A stretch of 64,000 nt of DNA from QHXW01 sp963847515 (GCA_963847515.1 CAWKAA010000007.1:620001-684000); one strand, 5' to 3'; positions 43,270-54,007 are shown, counted from the stretch's first letter. A program made the numbers and translations. The notes: generated by a model from the sequence alone, not told the origin.

Positions 43270-43608
43270 TTGAAAGTATTGCCGATTAGGGGCTCGTTGT
43301 TACGAGTGTTTGTGGACCGTGGCGTGCTATACGTTTTCCTCCATAGGGAGCACGGCATGTTGGCCTGGACCGATCGGGCCGGCGATAGGTCAATACAAGA
43401 ATATGACCGCAGACCTGATGATCCCGTTGCGATCCGCTGGCGGCTTCGGCTTTCTCCCCCAAACCGCAATGGCGTTGAGCGCGTTGTTGGGGGGCGAGCG
43501 CTTGACATGAATTCATCGGGGACGCTCTTCAGGCGCTGCGGCCGATTCGATATTGGCTCATCAGAGCGGATTCTGCATGGAAATGACTTGCTAACAGAAA
43601 CCGCGTAG
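43270..43608 (+). pseudogene. PilZ-like shard
   Basis: The frame contains RRPDDPVAIRWRLRL and RALDMNSSGTLFR, which resemble the Arg-rich start and D/NxSxxG motif of PilZ domains, but the C-terminal barrel strands are missing. It lies just upstream of the frameshifted NtrC regulator. Confidence 0.35.
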
Positions 43609-43640
43609 GTGCAATACTGCTCGCGGCTGGACACTTCCGA

Positions 43641-45045
43641 ATGTCATTCAAAAAGCGCGCCCTCGTAGTAGACGACGAAGAAAGTCAACGGACGGGCCTC
43701 GCGGAGATGCTCGCTTCCTTTGGCCTTGAGCCGCTCACGGCCACTGACGGCCAAGACGCTATTGAGAAGCTTGCTTCCTTTGACGCCGATGTCATTGTGG
43801 CCGACCTTATCATGCCCCGGATGGACGGATTTGATTTATTGCGGCACTTGTCCAAGCAGGGGAATGCGACGCCGACGATCGTTCTAACCGGGTTCGGTAG
43901 CCTCGAGGCAGGCGATCACCGCCGTTCACGAACTTAAGGCGTTTTGGTTTCTTGAGAAACCAGTCCAGCCGGCTGTGCTACGTGAATTGTTGGAGCGAGC
44001 CATTGCTCAAAACCAACTGAGGAAAGAGACCGAACGGCTAAACCGGCAACTTAGTTACCGCGGCACGCTGGGCGGTTTGGTGGGTACATCACCCGCCATG
44101 CAGCAAGTCTATGCATCGATCCAGCAAGCTGCTCCGACTTCAGCGTCGGTATTGATTATCGGCGAGACAGGCACGGGCAAGGAACTGGCGGCGCGCGCGA
44201 TTCATGGCCTGAGTACTCGATCCAGCGGCCCGTTCGTGGCGATCAATTGCGCCGCTCTTCCGGAAAGCTTGATTGAGAGCGAGTTATTTGGACATGAGAA
44301 AGGTGCGTTCACGGGAGCGGTCGAGCGCAGAGCCGGATGCTTTGAACAGGCACAGGGCGGCACCCTGCTCCTGGACGAAATCGGCGATATGCCTATTGGC
44401 ACTCAAGCGAAATTGCTGCGCGTGCTGGAGGAATCGAGCGTCCGGCGGCTCGGAGGCAAGAGTCAAACATCGGTCGATGTGCGAGTCCTTGCAGCGACTA
44501 ACCGGTCACCGCAGGATGCCATCAACAGCCAGCACTTGCGAGAGGATGTCTACTACCGGCTCAACGTGTTCCAGGTCCAGCTTCCGGCTTTGCGAGAGCA
44601 CAAGCAAGACATTCCTGCGATCGCGCAAGCTTTGATCGCTGACCTGAACGAGAAGCACAAATACCGGGTTACAGATTTGGACCCCGCAGTGATTGAGCGG
44701 CTTGAGAGTTATCACTGGCCGGGCAATGTTCGAGAGCTGCGGAACGTGGTGGAACGTGCCCTCATCCTGGCCGGAGAAGGCACCATCCTGCCGAAGCATT
44801 TGACTCTCGCGTTTAAACCTGCCATGGACAGCGTAACAAGCGAGGCGGAATCGGGCGAGGCCTTCAAAGTTCCTGTCGGCGTGCCCATCACCGAAGTTGA
44901 GAAGGCGTACATCCGGCTGACCCTGAAACACACCAAAAACAACAAACGCCGCGCAGCAGAGATCCTCGGTATCAGTGAGCGCACACTCCACAAGCGTCTG
45001 GCGGAATTCGCCGCTGAAGAATCGAAAGCAGCTTCCGCGGGCTAA
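43641..45045 (+). pseudogene. NtrC-family sigma-54 response regulator with one-base frameshift
   Basis: ATG 43641 opens a receiver domain (VVDDEES, phosphoacceptor Asp in VIVADLIMP). At 43907-43908 one extra G breaks the frame; deleting it gives LEQAITAVHELKAFWFLEKP and then an intact AAA+ domain with GETGTGKEL, GAFTGA and LLLDEIGD, followed by a Fis-type HTH (RRAAEILGISERTLHKRL). The restored protein is about 467 aa, the normal length. The rest is perfect, so the shift is recent or an error. It would activate sigma-54 promoters when phosphorylated; no cognate kinase is adjacent. Confidence 0.85.
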
Positions 45046-45279
45046 ATTCTCGCGGGGCTGGCTTGAACGGCTATTCTACAGAGGCCAAGCGGTTTCACTC
45101 CCAAGTCACAAACACCGCAAGATCTCGCTGCGGTTGGCGCGTCAGACCTTGCGTGCGGCAGTTCATGGGCGACAAGGTCGTGTTAGCATTGCTGATGCAT
45201 TTCCTTTCCAGTGGGGACAGAAGGTCCATAACCCGATGTAAGGCGTAGAGGACTAACCTCTGTCAACGGCGGTCACACT

Positions 45280-45573
45280 TCAAGGTTCCTGCTCCATATG
45301 TCCGCCATCCCCAAACCACGATATCTGTGTAGCGATTTGCCATTGCAGCCGCCGTACATCTGGCAGAACGCGAGCAGTTCGATCCTGTGCGAAGTGTCGC
45401 TTAGCGAAAGCCGCCACTTGCTCCTTTGCAGTCTGCTCTCCCGCTGGGCCGAGATCCCCGCTGAGCGGTTCGGCACCCCATATTAGGAACGCCCACTTTC
45501 CCTTTAGGCGCTGGCTTAGAAGGATCCAGTGACCCTCGTCAATCCTGGCAATGTACTCTCGGACGTATCGCAT
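45280..45573 (-). CDS. Conserved hypothetical protein
   Basis: About 97 aa if started at ATG 45573; the frame is open to 45639. The opening MRYVREYIARIDEGHWILLS and the motif GEQTAKEQVAAFAKRHF look like a genuine small alpha/beta protein. No function is known to me. There are no intact neighbours. Confidence 0.45.
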   Translation of the reverse strand: MRYVREYIARIDEGHWILLSQRLKGKWAFLIWGAEPLSGDLGPAGEQTAKEQVAAFAKRHFAQDRTARVLPDVRRLQWQIATQISWFGDGGHMEQEP

Positions 45574-45804
45574 AGCCTTGCCCCGCGGTCGAAAACGCAC
45601 CTTCCGGCGAGCTTCGGAACGCCAACCGCCACTCAACAAGGAGCAATCGCCCTGCCAGTTTGCGTTTTGCGAAGCTGGCTGCTTGTTTTTGATTTGAAAA
45701 GCTTGAAAGTATCCGCGATCTCGACCGAACCTACGGGTTATTGGAAGGATTTACCTGTTAAACAATACTTGGTGAGAACAGTCCGCAACCACCTATGGCC
45801 ACTT

Positions 45805-45909
45805 GGTGATCGGGATCGGATCTTCGGCGTCGATTTCGTGAAGCAAGTCAGGGATATGGGCATCCAGGAAGTACTTTCTGCGCCCCGTTCTCCATGGCAG
45901 AGGGCTTAG
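45805..45909 (+). pseudogene. Middle shard of an integrase-core transposase
   Basis: GDRDRIFGVDFVKQVRDMG and EVLSAPRSPWQRA match the DDE core of the same transposase type seen at 56480-57050. It ends in a stop right after the motif. The rest of 45640-46270 is unrecognised. Confidence 0.6.
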
Positions 45910-46271
45910 ACTTCACATTGCACTCCTTTGACAGATGTGAGGTTGATTGCCTTCGCAACCAAGTATGGGCGTTTCCTTTTGTGCTTACCGGGCACATCAT
46001 CCGCCGGCGGTTCATACAGACAGAACAGGCGAACGAGATTCCGTCCCCAGACCCAGCGTTCGGTCCAATCCGACCGAAGCATCGCTAAACATATCGTCAT
46101 GTAGACCGCGACGGCATGATTTTCCAGGCTGCGACCACCGTTCCCGCGGGCAGCGATAGCATATGAAGGTCCGGGAAGCCTTTGAGCCACGGTCAGATTG
46201 CGTAAAGTACCGAAGCGCCACCCCACGGAGCGATTGTCCAGGGAAGTACCCGGCCATGATCCGGCCGCCGT

Positions 46272-46749
46272 TCACTGGATGGTTAGCAGCACCCCTTCGG
46301 CATTCGCCGTCATGTGTCCGAGCTTCTTTGTATCGAATAGATAAACGATGCCCTTCTTGCTGCCCGCGATGAGCAGGCTCGTTCCAGGCACCAGCATGGG
46401 GCCGGTGGAACCGAGGTCGGCATCGTGATCGTTGAGCTGTTGGAAGTCGCTCGGGGTGAAGTAGTCGTCCACAACGAACGCTCTACCGGCTAGCCTCACC
46501 TTGACGAGCGACGTTCCGAAGTTGCGTCGGCCGTCCCAATCGCCGTTGCCGGTTTCGAAATGGATGTTGCCCGCCACGTCGATGGCGGGGCCGGCCCGGA
46601 TTGCCAGATGCCACCTCAGCGCCGTCGGGCGTGACACACCATGCCGCGCGCTGCCGCAGCATCATCGCATCATAGGCCATCAGCCGTAGGCTTCCTCGTA
46701 GGCCAGCATCATTCCACCGACCGCCATACGCGAGAACAGCCGAAGCCAC
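46272..46749 (-). pseudogene. Frameshifted quinoprotein (PQQ-propeller) shard
   Basis: Two minus-strand frames encode pieces of a beta-propeller: AYDAMMLRQRAAWCVTPDG in one, then GPAIDVAGNIHFETGNGDWD, DADLGSTGPMLVPGTSLLI and KGIVYLFDTKKLG in the other. A frameshift lies near 46600. Both ends of the parent are missing. Confidence 0.6.
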
Positions 46750-46957
46750 TCGAAGAAAGCTCTTGTCTCTATCGTTTCAGGCGCATTTTCCAGATGCTCC
46801 AGACGTATCATCATGCGTCCAGGACACAAGGTGTGTTGGCTTGGGGCCAGCGCTCGCTGATGACAAGAAGCCCGAGGGCGCCTCGAAAGCTATTGGTGTA
46901 GTGCGGCCCGAAGACAGGTTCTGGGCTGCTGCCAAGCCAACAAGTGAAACGCAGAAA

Positions 46958-47045
46958 ACCAAGGGAATTCAAGGTCCAGCAGTCCAACTTCAGCGCGGAA
47001 ATCGGTTTCAGTGGGGCCACCGTAGTCAACGTCGTCACGCGCTCT
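46958..47045 (+). pseudogene. TonB-dependent receptor (Oar-like) shard
   Basis: REFKVQQSNFSAEIGFSGAT and VVNVVTRSGTN form the plug domain motif of Oar-like outer-membrane receptors that are abundant in Solibacter relatives. Only about 29 residues remain. Confidence 0.55.
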
Positions 47046-48399
47046 GGAACCAACGCTGTACCACGCCGCGCACGAGCTTGAAACGGGGCAACGCCCAGCG
47101 GTCACGGCCACTGGGCTTGGAACCGTAGAAGGCCTCGAACCCTCGCACACACTCTTCAAGGAGACGATCGTTCACTTCCCCGGCTTGGGAAGGGGAACTA
47201 ACCTCGGCGGGCAGGCTACCGGAAGCCAGTTCGGCACTGCTGTGCGGCGATGATGAGAGACTCTGAGTGGTCGCATTAGCCGTATGCAGGGCTGGCGCCA
47301 CGGTAGCGGCGGCCGCCTGCTCCTTCTCGAAAACTTCGATTCGGCGAGCGGGCTGCTTTACGTCCAACACCGCTCCCTGCGAAGAGAAGCTCACTTCAAC
47401 CCGCTGAGCAGCTATGCCCCAGGATGCGGCAGGCCCGTTCGTCTTCAACCCGTATCCGCGGGGGGATGATCTTGACGGTCGCGTCCTTTACCGTCGCCTC
47501 GACCGCGCGAACCGCCGGCGTTCCCACTGCACTAGCCACGGCAGCGGGCCGTCTTCTGGAAGGTTTCCGCGGCGGCTGCGGATTGCGTCCGAACGGTGTC
47601 GCCCAATGCCTGCCTCTGATCGAAGCGGGGCGCCGGCCCGGGCGCTCTCGGCTACCACTCTAGACGCGGGGCCGGAATCCGCGACATGCCGGACCGGCAG
47701 CTTTACGAGACTGTAATCCAATTCCCCCGAATATGTGGAAGCGCTGTTCCCCTCTGGCCGCGCATCGGTTCGGGGAAACTTAACTTAACTCGGGGCTCGC
47801 CATCGGCGCGCTGCGCAGCGCCGGGCTGGCCCGAATGGCGTTTTGCGCGGCTCGATCATGGTCCGAAGACCCGCACCGACCGGGCCAGTCCGAGTGTCTG
47901 CAACAACCGGATCGTCCAAGAATTGGTCAGAGGCCACTTAGCTGCAAAACGCCCGTTGCTCCGTTGTGGCGCTTCCCAAGCGGGTCCCCGATGTCAGTCG
48001 GCGGTCTACGTCCAAGTGGATAACTTCCGGATGGGCGGCTACTCACCCAGAACAGCCGATCAGGTAGCGTCTTACCGAGTACTGACCGACTCCAACGGCG
48101 GAGCGCCTGGCGAGCGAAGAGTCCGATCGGTACGAAACGCTGCATCTGTTCATCATCGCCTGCCTCCCTCGCGTTTGCACCAGAGCCGTCCAGACACGGC
48201 CACCGGTGACACGCAAAGAGTATGGTCCGGAAACGATTGAGTGCCTAGCAATCCCAATGGCATCAGGATATGCCCTTCGACGCAATCGTCAAACTGCGCG
48301 ACGAAGGTACAAGCTGCTCTCGCAGAACGACCACGGGACAAATCAGTTATGCCGTGGTGTTCGGGAAGAAGTAGACAGGTCCGTTATCGATGGGGATCA
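47046..48399. other. No recognisable gene
   Basis: Several open frames exist on both strands (for example 47035-47448 minus), but their composition and lack of start signals suggest chance or decayed sequence. Confidence 0.4.
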
Positions 48400-48560
48400 G
48401 GCGTGATCTTGCGCCGCGTGAGGACACCCGAGTCGACGGTCTGCCCCACGCGCGAGATGGCGTTAAAGTACATCTGGTCGCCGGTGATTTCAGCGGCCAT
48501 GAACACTGCGGTACGATTCGGCCAGCGCCAAATGGTCATTCACCTTGTGGACGGAGCCCG
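48400..48560 (-). pseudogene. C-terminal shard of a metallophosphoesterase-like protein
   Basis: One minus-strand frame reads VFMAAEITGDQMYFNAISRV then GQTVDSGVLTRR, similar to the final beta-strands of secreted calcineurin-like phosphoesterases. The catalytic domain is missing. Confidence 0.4.
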
Positions 48561-48828
48561 CTTGCTTTCGCCGGGCCTATGATCTCGACCGCGGCAACAA
48601 ACGCGAATGCCGACTGTACTATTCGCTAACGCTCAGATGATCCGGTTCAACCCGGCCCTATACGCGTCTGGCGTACTCTACAGCTCCGGCAGATGCTTCC
48701 TCGTCGTCATCGGCGCGGATCTCGGCACCAGGGGTCGCGCGGATTCCACGTTTTCTGTTCCCCAGCGTTGAGTCCGCCAGTTAGCCACAGATTCCCCGGA
48801 CGAGGCTTTTTATGAAACTTATTCGAGA

Positions 48829-49045
48829 ACGACGTTTTGACCAATTGAGTTTGAACTGAGCAGTGGTTTTTTTGCCAAAGCGTTTCCCCTACAGAGGATC
48901 GCCCCGGCTCGGTTTTGGAAAAACCTGATGACACATCTATAGTGGGCTGGATAACCGGCACAGTCAACGTTACCTTTCGATAGGGTGGCTTCTGCTTAAG
49001 GCAAACCCCTGCTGGCCTGAGAGAGAGTCGTTCCCCTGGGGAGAG
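48829..49045 (+). ncRNA. Candidate structured RNA, copy A (strand tentative)
   Basis: This roughly 217-nt stretch aligns over its length with the complement of 61745-61973. Conserved blocks include ACGACGTTTT, ATCGCCCCGGCTC, CCTGATGACACATCTATAG, GTCAACGTT, GATAGGGTGGC and CTGGCCTGAGAGAG. Between blocks, hairpins are kept with different bases: GGTTTT/AAAACC here versus GTTTC/GAAAC in copy B, and GCTGG/CCGGC here versus GACCGC/GCGGTC in B. No open frame spans it. I do not recognise the family. Confidence 0.45.
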
Positions 49046-49289
49046 AATCCTGCGGCGTCCGACTGAAGTTGAAGGTACGAGCGGGTAAGTTCGCCAAGAG
49101 CCCCCTGTTCAATCAGTGGTGCAGCACCCTCCGACGCCATTTATCGCTTCGGGCATGACCGTCGTTTCATGGGATTGATCAGGTTTTTGAGGCATCGCTA
49201 TTCCACTGGGCGTCGTCACGCTCAAGCAGGCCCCACATTGTCGCGCGGTTAGCTTCGCTTCTGATCTGTACTCGCCTTAGCGCGGTACT
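49046..49289. other. Intergenic, no gene seen
   Basis: Short gap between the candidate RNA and the convergent end of the response regulator gene. Confidence 0.35.
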
Positions 49290-50111
49290 TCACGGCGCGA
49301 GCGCCATTTGGATGCCGCACTGCTGGGTGATGTCCTGGAGAACCTCAACTGCACCAAGATTCTCTCCCTGTCGGCCGCGGATCGGAGAGGCAGAGTTCCA
49401 AATCGTCTTTCTTGTGTTATCGAAGCACTGAATAGCGACGACTTCGCCCTGCGACCGCTCCCCTTTCTCGATCGCGCGAGCCAGGGCCCATTCGTGCGGC
49501 TTCACCGGCTCGCCACTCTTTGGCCACCAGCCCATGTAGTCGCAGTAATGCTTGATCTCGACAAACCGTATGCCGCCCCAGATTGTCTCGGCCTCTTTGT
49601 TCATTTGCGTGATCAGGCCAGTTTTGTCGGCGACGATCACGCCGACCGGGAGCGTCTCCAGGACAACGTTATTTTGCTGTTCGCGCCGCGCCTCCAGTAT
49701 ACGCGACTTGAGATATAGATTGGCGTAAACGCCCACCTTGGCCTTCAGTATGTCCGGATTAAAAGGCTTGCCCACATAGTCGATGGCCCCTGCGGCGTAG
49801 CCTTGCAGGATATGGGGGTCCTCTTTAAAAACAGCGGTGACCATTATAATTGGGATGTTCTTGCCCCGCTCCAGCGCTTTAATGCGCCTGGCCGTTTCGT
49901 AGCCGTCCATCACCGGCATTTGGACGTCTAAGAGGATCGCGGCAAAGTCGCGCACCTTGACGAGCTCGATGGCCTCAAAACCCGAGGCGGCGGTGACGAC
50001 GTTGTATTCTTGGGAGTCTGCAAGAACCGCCTCCAAGACCAGAAGATTATCGGCGCGGTCGTCCACGATTAGAATGTTGGGCAGACCGATGTTGTCGTCA
50101 GGCGCGAGCAT
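49290..50111 (-). CDS. Response regulator with PAS domain, output possibly truncated
   Basis: 273 aa from ATG 50111. The receiver domain has the acidic pair Asp17/Asp18, phosphoacceptor Asp62 (LLDVQMP), Thr92 and Lys115 (GKPFNP). A PAS domain follows (TLPVGVIVADKTGLITQMN to GAVEVLQDIT). Hybrid proteins of this type usually continue into a histidine kinase core, which is missing here; the protein ends twelve residues after the PAS domain. It could act as a stand-alone signal adaptor. No clear ribosome site is seen. Confidence 0.8.
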   Translation of the reverse strand: MLAPDDNIGLPNILIVDDRADNLLVLEAVLADSQEYNVVTAASGFEAIELVKVRDFAAILLDVQMPVMDGYETARRIKALERGKNIPIIMVTAVFKEDPHILQGYAAGAIDYVGKPFNPDILKAKVGVYANLYLKSRILEARREQQNNVVLETLPVGVIVADKTGLITQMNKEAETIWGGIRFVEIKHYCDYMGWWPKSGEPVKPHEWALARAIEKGERSQGEVVAIQCFDNTRKTIWNSASPIRGRQGENLGAVEVLQDITQQCGIQMALAP

Positions 50112-50639
50112 GTTTTTCTACGCTTCGGTACGGCCATTATCTCATGCAGATCACAATCCCCGGTTTATGTTCCAAACGCCCACACTGTTAGCTTTGCGTC
50201 CCACCTTGAGTGCGGTCTTGCGGGCAGGTGTTTTCGAAGTCGACTCACGGTGGCGCTCGGAGCTCCTCCGACTCCGAAGAGCACCCGCCCTCCACAATTA
50301 TCGAGGTCCGGCGGTCTCGCGGTAATCCCGAAAATACTTGATAAAAGCTACGCCCTGTGTACTGTGCGCTCGCAGCGCCGCACGATGCTAGGACATTCTG
50401 ATCGTGGGAGAGGGGGATACACTGTCCGAAGGTGCCTTGTGCCACCGAACGAGTCGCGTTGACAAGGGCTTGAAACGACTAGGCTTGAAGCCGATGTATC
50501 ACCAGAAGAACAAAACGTTTGTGACGTGACGCAGTGGAAACGGAGAAGCTATTTGCTAGGCTACAAGATTCCGCACCCAGGTTTGGCCGCAATGAACGGG
50601 ACCTAAAAACTCTCTATGGAAGGTCTACCTTTACTTGCC

Positions 50640-51014
50640 GCTCCGAACTCCAAGAGTCTGCTCAATTGAATACATAGGCTTCGGAGCCGTAAACGGTGTT
50701 CAAGACAGCTTGTTCGCTCTGATGGAAATTGGTGAATGTCCAGCAAGCCCTCGCCGCGTAAATCATCGAGCGACGTTCCAGATACGAAGATCATACCAAC
50801 ATCGGGATGAAACGCCATCAACTCACTCGCGACTTGTGCTCCACTGCGGGAGCCGCGAAGCTTTACATCAACGATCAGCACATCCAGCGCAGCATGTCGT
50901 TCGCAGTATTGGCCGGCATGTTCTTTACGAGCAGTGATGTCCCCAGTTCCGGATGACCTTCGTAAGTGCATGGAGACCCTCCGTATAATCATCGATCACG
51001 AGAATGATTGCCAT
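50640..51014 (-). pseudogene. Frameshifted single-domain response regulator
   Basis: ATG 51014 begins AIILVIDDYTEGLHALTKVI and stops early. The next frame continues ALDVLIVDVKLRGSRSG (phosphoacceptor Asp) and HPDVGMIFVSGTSLDDLRG. Apart from the shift near 50935 it is a complete receiver fold. The 3' end is unclear. From 50112 to 50639 nothing else is recognised. Confidence 0.6.
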
Positions 51015-51569
51015 CCGCCCAATGCCCATCCGAATTCTGCAGGAGCATGTTGCGAGCCACTTCGACAGTCCGTTTCGGTAATTTCAACTCGGTGCGATTT
51101 GCCGGACTCGCGGCGTTATTGAAAGCGCAGAATCAACGGCCCGTGCCGTGCGCTCGTTCGAATCGGGAAACCGATACTGCAGGCGACAGTCTTCATGCGT
51201 ACGGAGTGGCTAGCGGATTGCTCTGTTTGTGTTCGGTTGGGCGCGATTGACCGGCTTCGAAAGCCGGGCGGTTGTACTAGAGGGCAAGTCGGGTAACCGA
51301 CTACAGGGCACCGCCCATTTGATATCCGACCGTGGGCCTTGACTGGGACTTGTCGCTCCCGTTCTCGAAGGCTTTCGGATCGTGCGACGGCTAGTAGTTA
51401 AGGGAAGTTTTCTTGGCGGCGCCAGTGAGGCGGTCGCACGCCGATGAGATGATCGGCTGTCGCGCTCGCCCATACATCGGAGCTGGTCCGGTTCATAAAG
51501 CTTTCCAATCTTCCCCAGGGCGTTCAGGATGTGCTGAACGCCCAGACCGGCCGATGACTAGGAGGTAAC
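51015..51569. other. No recognisable gene
   Basis: Only short frames; the last bases carry the strong AGGAGG site of the next gene. Confidence 0.4.
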
Positions 51570-52250
51570 ATGCGCAACTTTTTCGTATTTCTGGCTTTGA
51601 CCCCGTTGCTGGCTAAAGAACCAGAGCCCGTGAAACGACTGGAGGAATCCGCTACGGTATTTTCAGAAATCATGGCTACGCCAGACAAAGGCATCCCCCA
51701 GGACCTGCTGGCAAAAGCGCACTGCATCGTGATTGTTCCTGGTCTGAAAAAAGGTGCTTTCATTGTCGGAGGCAAGTACGGCAAAGGATACTTATCCTGT
51801 CGAAAGAAAAGCGGGGTGGGCTGGTCTGCTCCGGGTACCGTTCGCATTGAGGGCGGCAGCGTTGGTTTTCAGATCGGCGGCTCTGAGACCGATGTCATCC
51901 TCCTCGTGATGAATGAACGCGGAGCGGATCGACTCCTTTCCAGTAAGTTCACACTCGGAGGAGAAGGCGAAGTGGCCGCCGGACCAGTCGGTCGTTCAGC
52001 CACGGCTCAAACCGACGCTTACATGCGGGCGGAGATTCTTTCCTGGTCTCGCTCTCGCGGCGTTTTTGCTGGAATCTCGCTACAGGGAGCGACACTGAGG
52101 CAGGACCTCGATGATAATGCCGTGTTGTACGGCAAGAAACTGGAAAACCGCGAAATCGTCACCCGGGGAACAAAACCAACCCGGGCAGCTTTGAAACTAC
52201 TGTCGCTGTTGAACAAATACTCCGCGCGAGAAAGCAAAGACAGCCGCTAA
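51570..52250 (+). CDS. YSC84/SYLF-domain lipid-binding protein
   Basis: 226 aa from ATG 51570 with AGGAGG five bases upstream. A short signal peptide (residues 1-15) is followed by a SYLF domain: LLAKAHCIVIVPGLKKGAFI, then CRKKSGVGWSAPG and ATAQTDAYMRAEILSWSRSR. The domain binds membrane lipids, and in bacteria such proteins are periplasmic or envelope-bound. It is the first gene of an apparent envelope operon with the OmpA protein 32 bases downstream. Confidence 0.9.
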   Translation: MRNFFVFLALTPLLAKEPEPVKRLEESATVFSEIMATPDKGIPQDLLAKAHCIVIVPGLKKGAFIVGGKYGKGYLSCRKKSGVGWSAPGTVRIEGGSVGFQIGGSETDVILLVMNERGADRLLSSKFTLGGEGEVAAGPVGRSATAQTDAYMRAEILSWSRSRGVFAGISLQGATLRQDLDDNAVLYGKKLENREIVTRGTKPTRAALKLLSLLNKYSARESKDSR

Positions 52251-52282
52251 GTTGCCGTAATGGCAACGAGAGAGGATAACCA

Positions 52283-54007
52283 ATGAGAATGCTCAGCTTA
52301 TTCATCGCGTTGGGCAGTCTGCTCGCGGCCCAAGCTCCGCAAGCGCCCAACCCAACGCTGCAGCCTAATCCCATCCAGCCCAGCAATCCGATGCCGGTTT
52401 ATCGTGTCACCGTGGTTGCGCGCACAACCAAAGCCATCAATTACCGCCACCGCAGCGGCTCAACAAAAATCGATTTCCGAGGGACGGCGCTGATGCCAGA
52501 AGCCCGCGGCGAGGCACAGGTGGAGAGCAAACAAGGCGTGATCAAGATTGACGCCAAGATGGACAAGCTCCAGCCGGCTACGAAATTTGGGCCGGAGTAC
52601 CTAACGTACGTGATGTGGGCCATCACACCGGAGGGCCGCGCCACGAACATCGGTGAAGTGCTATTGAGCGGGGGCAACAGTAAGCTGAACGCCACGACTG
52701 AGTTGCAATCGTTCGGTTTGATTGTCACCGCCGAACCGTACTTTGCGGTCACCCAGCCCAGCGACGTCGTGGTAATGGAGAACTTCGTCCGGCACGATAC
52801 GACCGGAACGATTGAAGAAGTGGATGCCAAATATGAGCTGTTGCAGCGGGGCCAATATACCCTGAACGTCAACCCGTCGGATCTCAAGCCCATGCGACTG
52901 GATTCTAGGGTTCCACTGGAATTATCTGAGGCGCGAAACGCGGTCCAGATTGCACGATGGACCGGGGCCGAAACATATGCCGGAGACACCTTCCTGAAAG
53001 CGGTCCAAGGGCTCCAGAACGCTGAGGGCTACTTGCACAGTAAGGCGGGAAAGAAGCCCATTGGGACGGTCGCTCGCGAAGCCGTTCAAATGGCTGAGGA
53101 TGCCCGTATCATTACGATAAAGAAGATGGATGAAGAACGCTTGGCGAATGAGCGCCAGGCAGCGGCGGAGCGAGAGGCGCGGGCGAGAGCTGAGACCGAA
53201 GCTGAAACGCAGCGAAGGGCTCAGGCGGAAGCGGAACAGAAAGCGGAAGCCCAGCGCCGGGCACTTGCCGAGGCCGAACGAGCCGCCGCACAGTCTGAAA
53301 CAGAGCGAACTAGGCGAGACGCGGAAGCGGCGCAGGCAGTTGCCCGCGCCGAAGCCGAACGCTTGAAACGGGAAACCGATGCGCAGCGAGCTGCCGCTCA
53401 GTCCGAAATAGAGCGCGCTGGCAAGGAGAAGGCTGAAGCAGATGCTGCGCGCGCGGCTGCTGTGGTGCAGCAACAGGCGGCGCAGGCTGACGCGGAAAAG
53501 GCGCGGCTCGCTGTCGAAGAAGCAAACCGGCTCCGACAAAATGCAGAGAATGAAAAAACGGAACTACGCGCGCAACTTTTGCGCCAATTGAATCTGATTC
53601 TTGAAACGCGCGATTCGGCCCGCGGGTTAATCGTCAACATGTCAGACGTTTTGTTCGACACGGGTAAGTATTCACTCCGCCCAGGGGCGCGCGAGAAGCT
53701 GGCCAAAGTCGCTGGGATTATCTTGGGTCACCCGGGGCTGCGGTTGGAAGTCGAAGGCCATACTGACAGCGTGGGTGGCGATGAATACAACCAACGACTC
53801 TCGGAGCAGCGCGCCTCATCGGTTCGCGATTATCTTACCCAACAAGGGATTCCAATGAACTCCCTTTCAGCCAAAGGGTTCGGAAAAACACAGCCGGTGG
53901 CCTCAAACGAAACGGCGGCCGGCCGCCAGCAGAATCGACGCGTGGAACTCGTTGTGTCCGGCGAGGTGATCGGGGTGCAGATTGGTTCCCCGGCGTCGCC
54001 ACGATGA
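52283..54007 (+). CDS. OmpA-family protein with long coiled coil
   Basis: 574 aa from ATG 52283, with AGAGGA upstream. A signal peptide (residues 1-17) is followed by a beta-rich N-terminal domain (30-220), then about 170 residues of Ala/Glu/Arg heptads with repeated AEAE and ERAA patterns that form a coiled coil (about 275-450). The C-terminal OmpA domain (450-565) has LFDTGKYSLRPGAREKL, VEGHTDSVG and RQQNRRVEL, the peptidoglycan-binding signature. It probably spans part of the periplasm and ties an envelope component to the cell wall. Confidence 0.92.
   Translation: MRMLSLFIALGSLLAAQAPQAPNPTLQPNPIQPSNPMPVYRVTVVARTTKAINYRHRSGSTKIDFRGTALMPEARGEAQVESKQGVIKIDAKMDKLQPATKFGPEYLTYVMWAITPEGRATNIGEVLLSGGNSKLNATTELQSFGLIVTAEPYFAVTQPSDVVVMENFVRHDTTGTIEEVDAKYELLQRGQYTLNVNPSDLKPMRLDSRVPLELSEARNAVQIARWTGAETYAGDTFLKAVQGLQNAEGYLHSKAGKKPIGTVAREAVQMAEDARIITIKKMDEERLANERQAAAEREARARAETEAETQRRAQAEAEQKAEAQRRALAEAERAAAQSETERTRRDAEAAQAVARAEAERLKRETDAQRAAAQSEIERAGKEKAEADAARAAAVVQQQAAQADAEKARLAVEEANRLRQNAENEKTELRAQLLRQLNLILETRDSARGLIVNMSDVLFDTGKYSLRPGAREKLAKVAGIILGHPGLRLEVEGHTDSVGGDEYNQRLSEQRASSVRDYLTQQGIPMNSLSAKGFGKTQPVASNETAAGRQQNRRVELVVSGEVIGVQIGSPASPR

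Noticed and set aside
47035..47448. 137-codon minus-strand frame
   Set aside because: It has Ser/Ala-rich composition, no family resemblance and no start signal, and it overlaps the end of a TonB receptor shard.
48920..48945. Hammerhead ribozyme core (CTGATGA) in the candidate RNA
   Set aside because: The required GAAA and cleavage-site strands are not placed to form stems I-III in either copy.
48960..49045. c-di-GMP, TPP or glycine riboswitch
   Set aside because: Short words such as GGCAAACC and CTGAGAG recur, but the ordered motifs of these riboswitches are absent.
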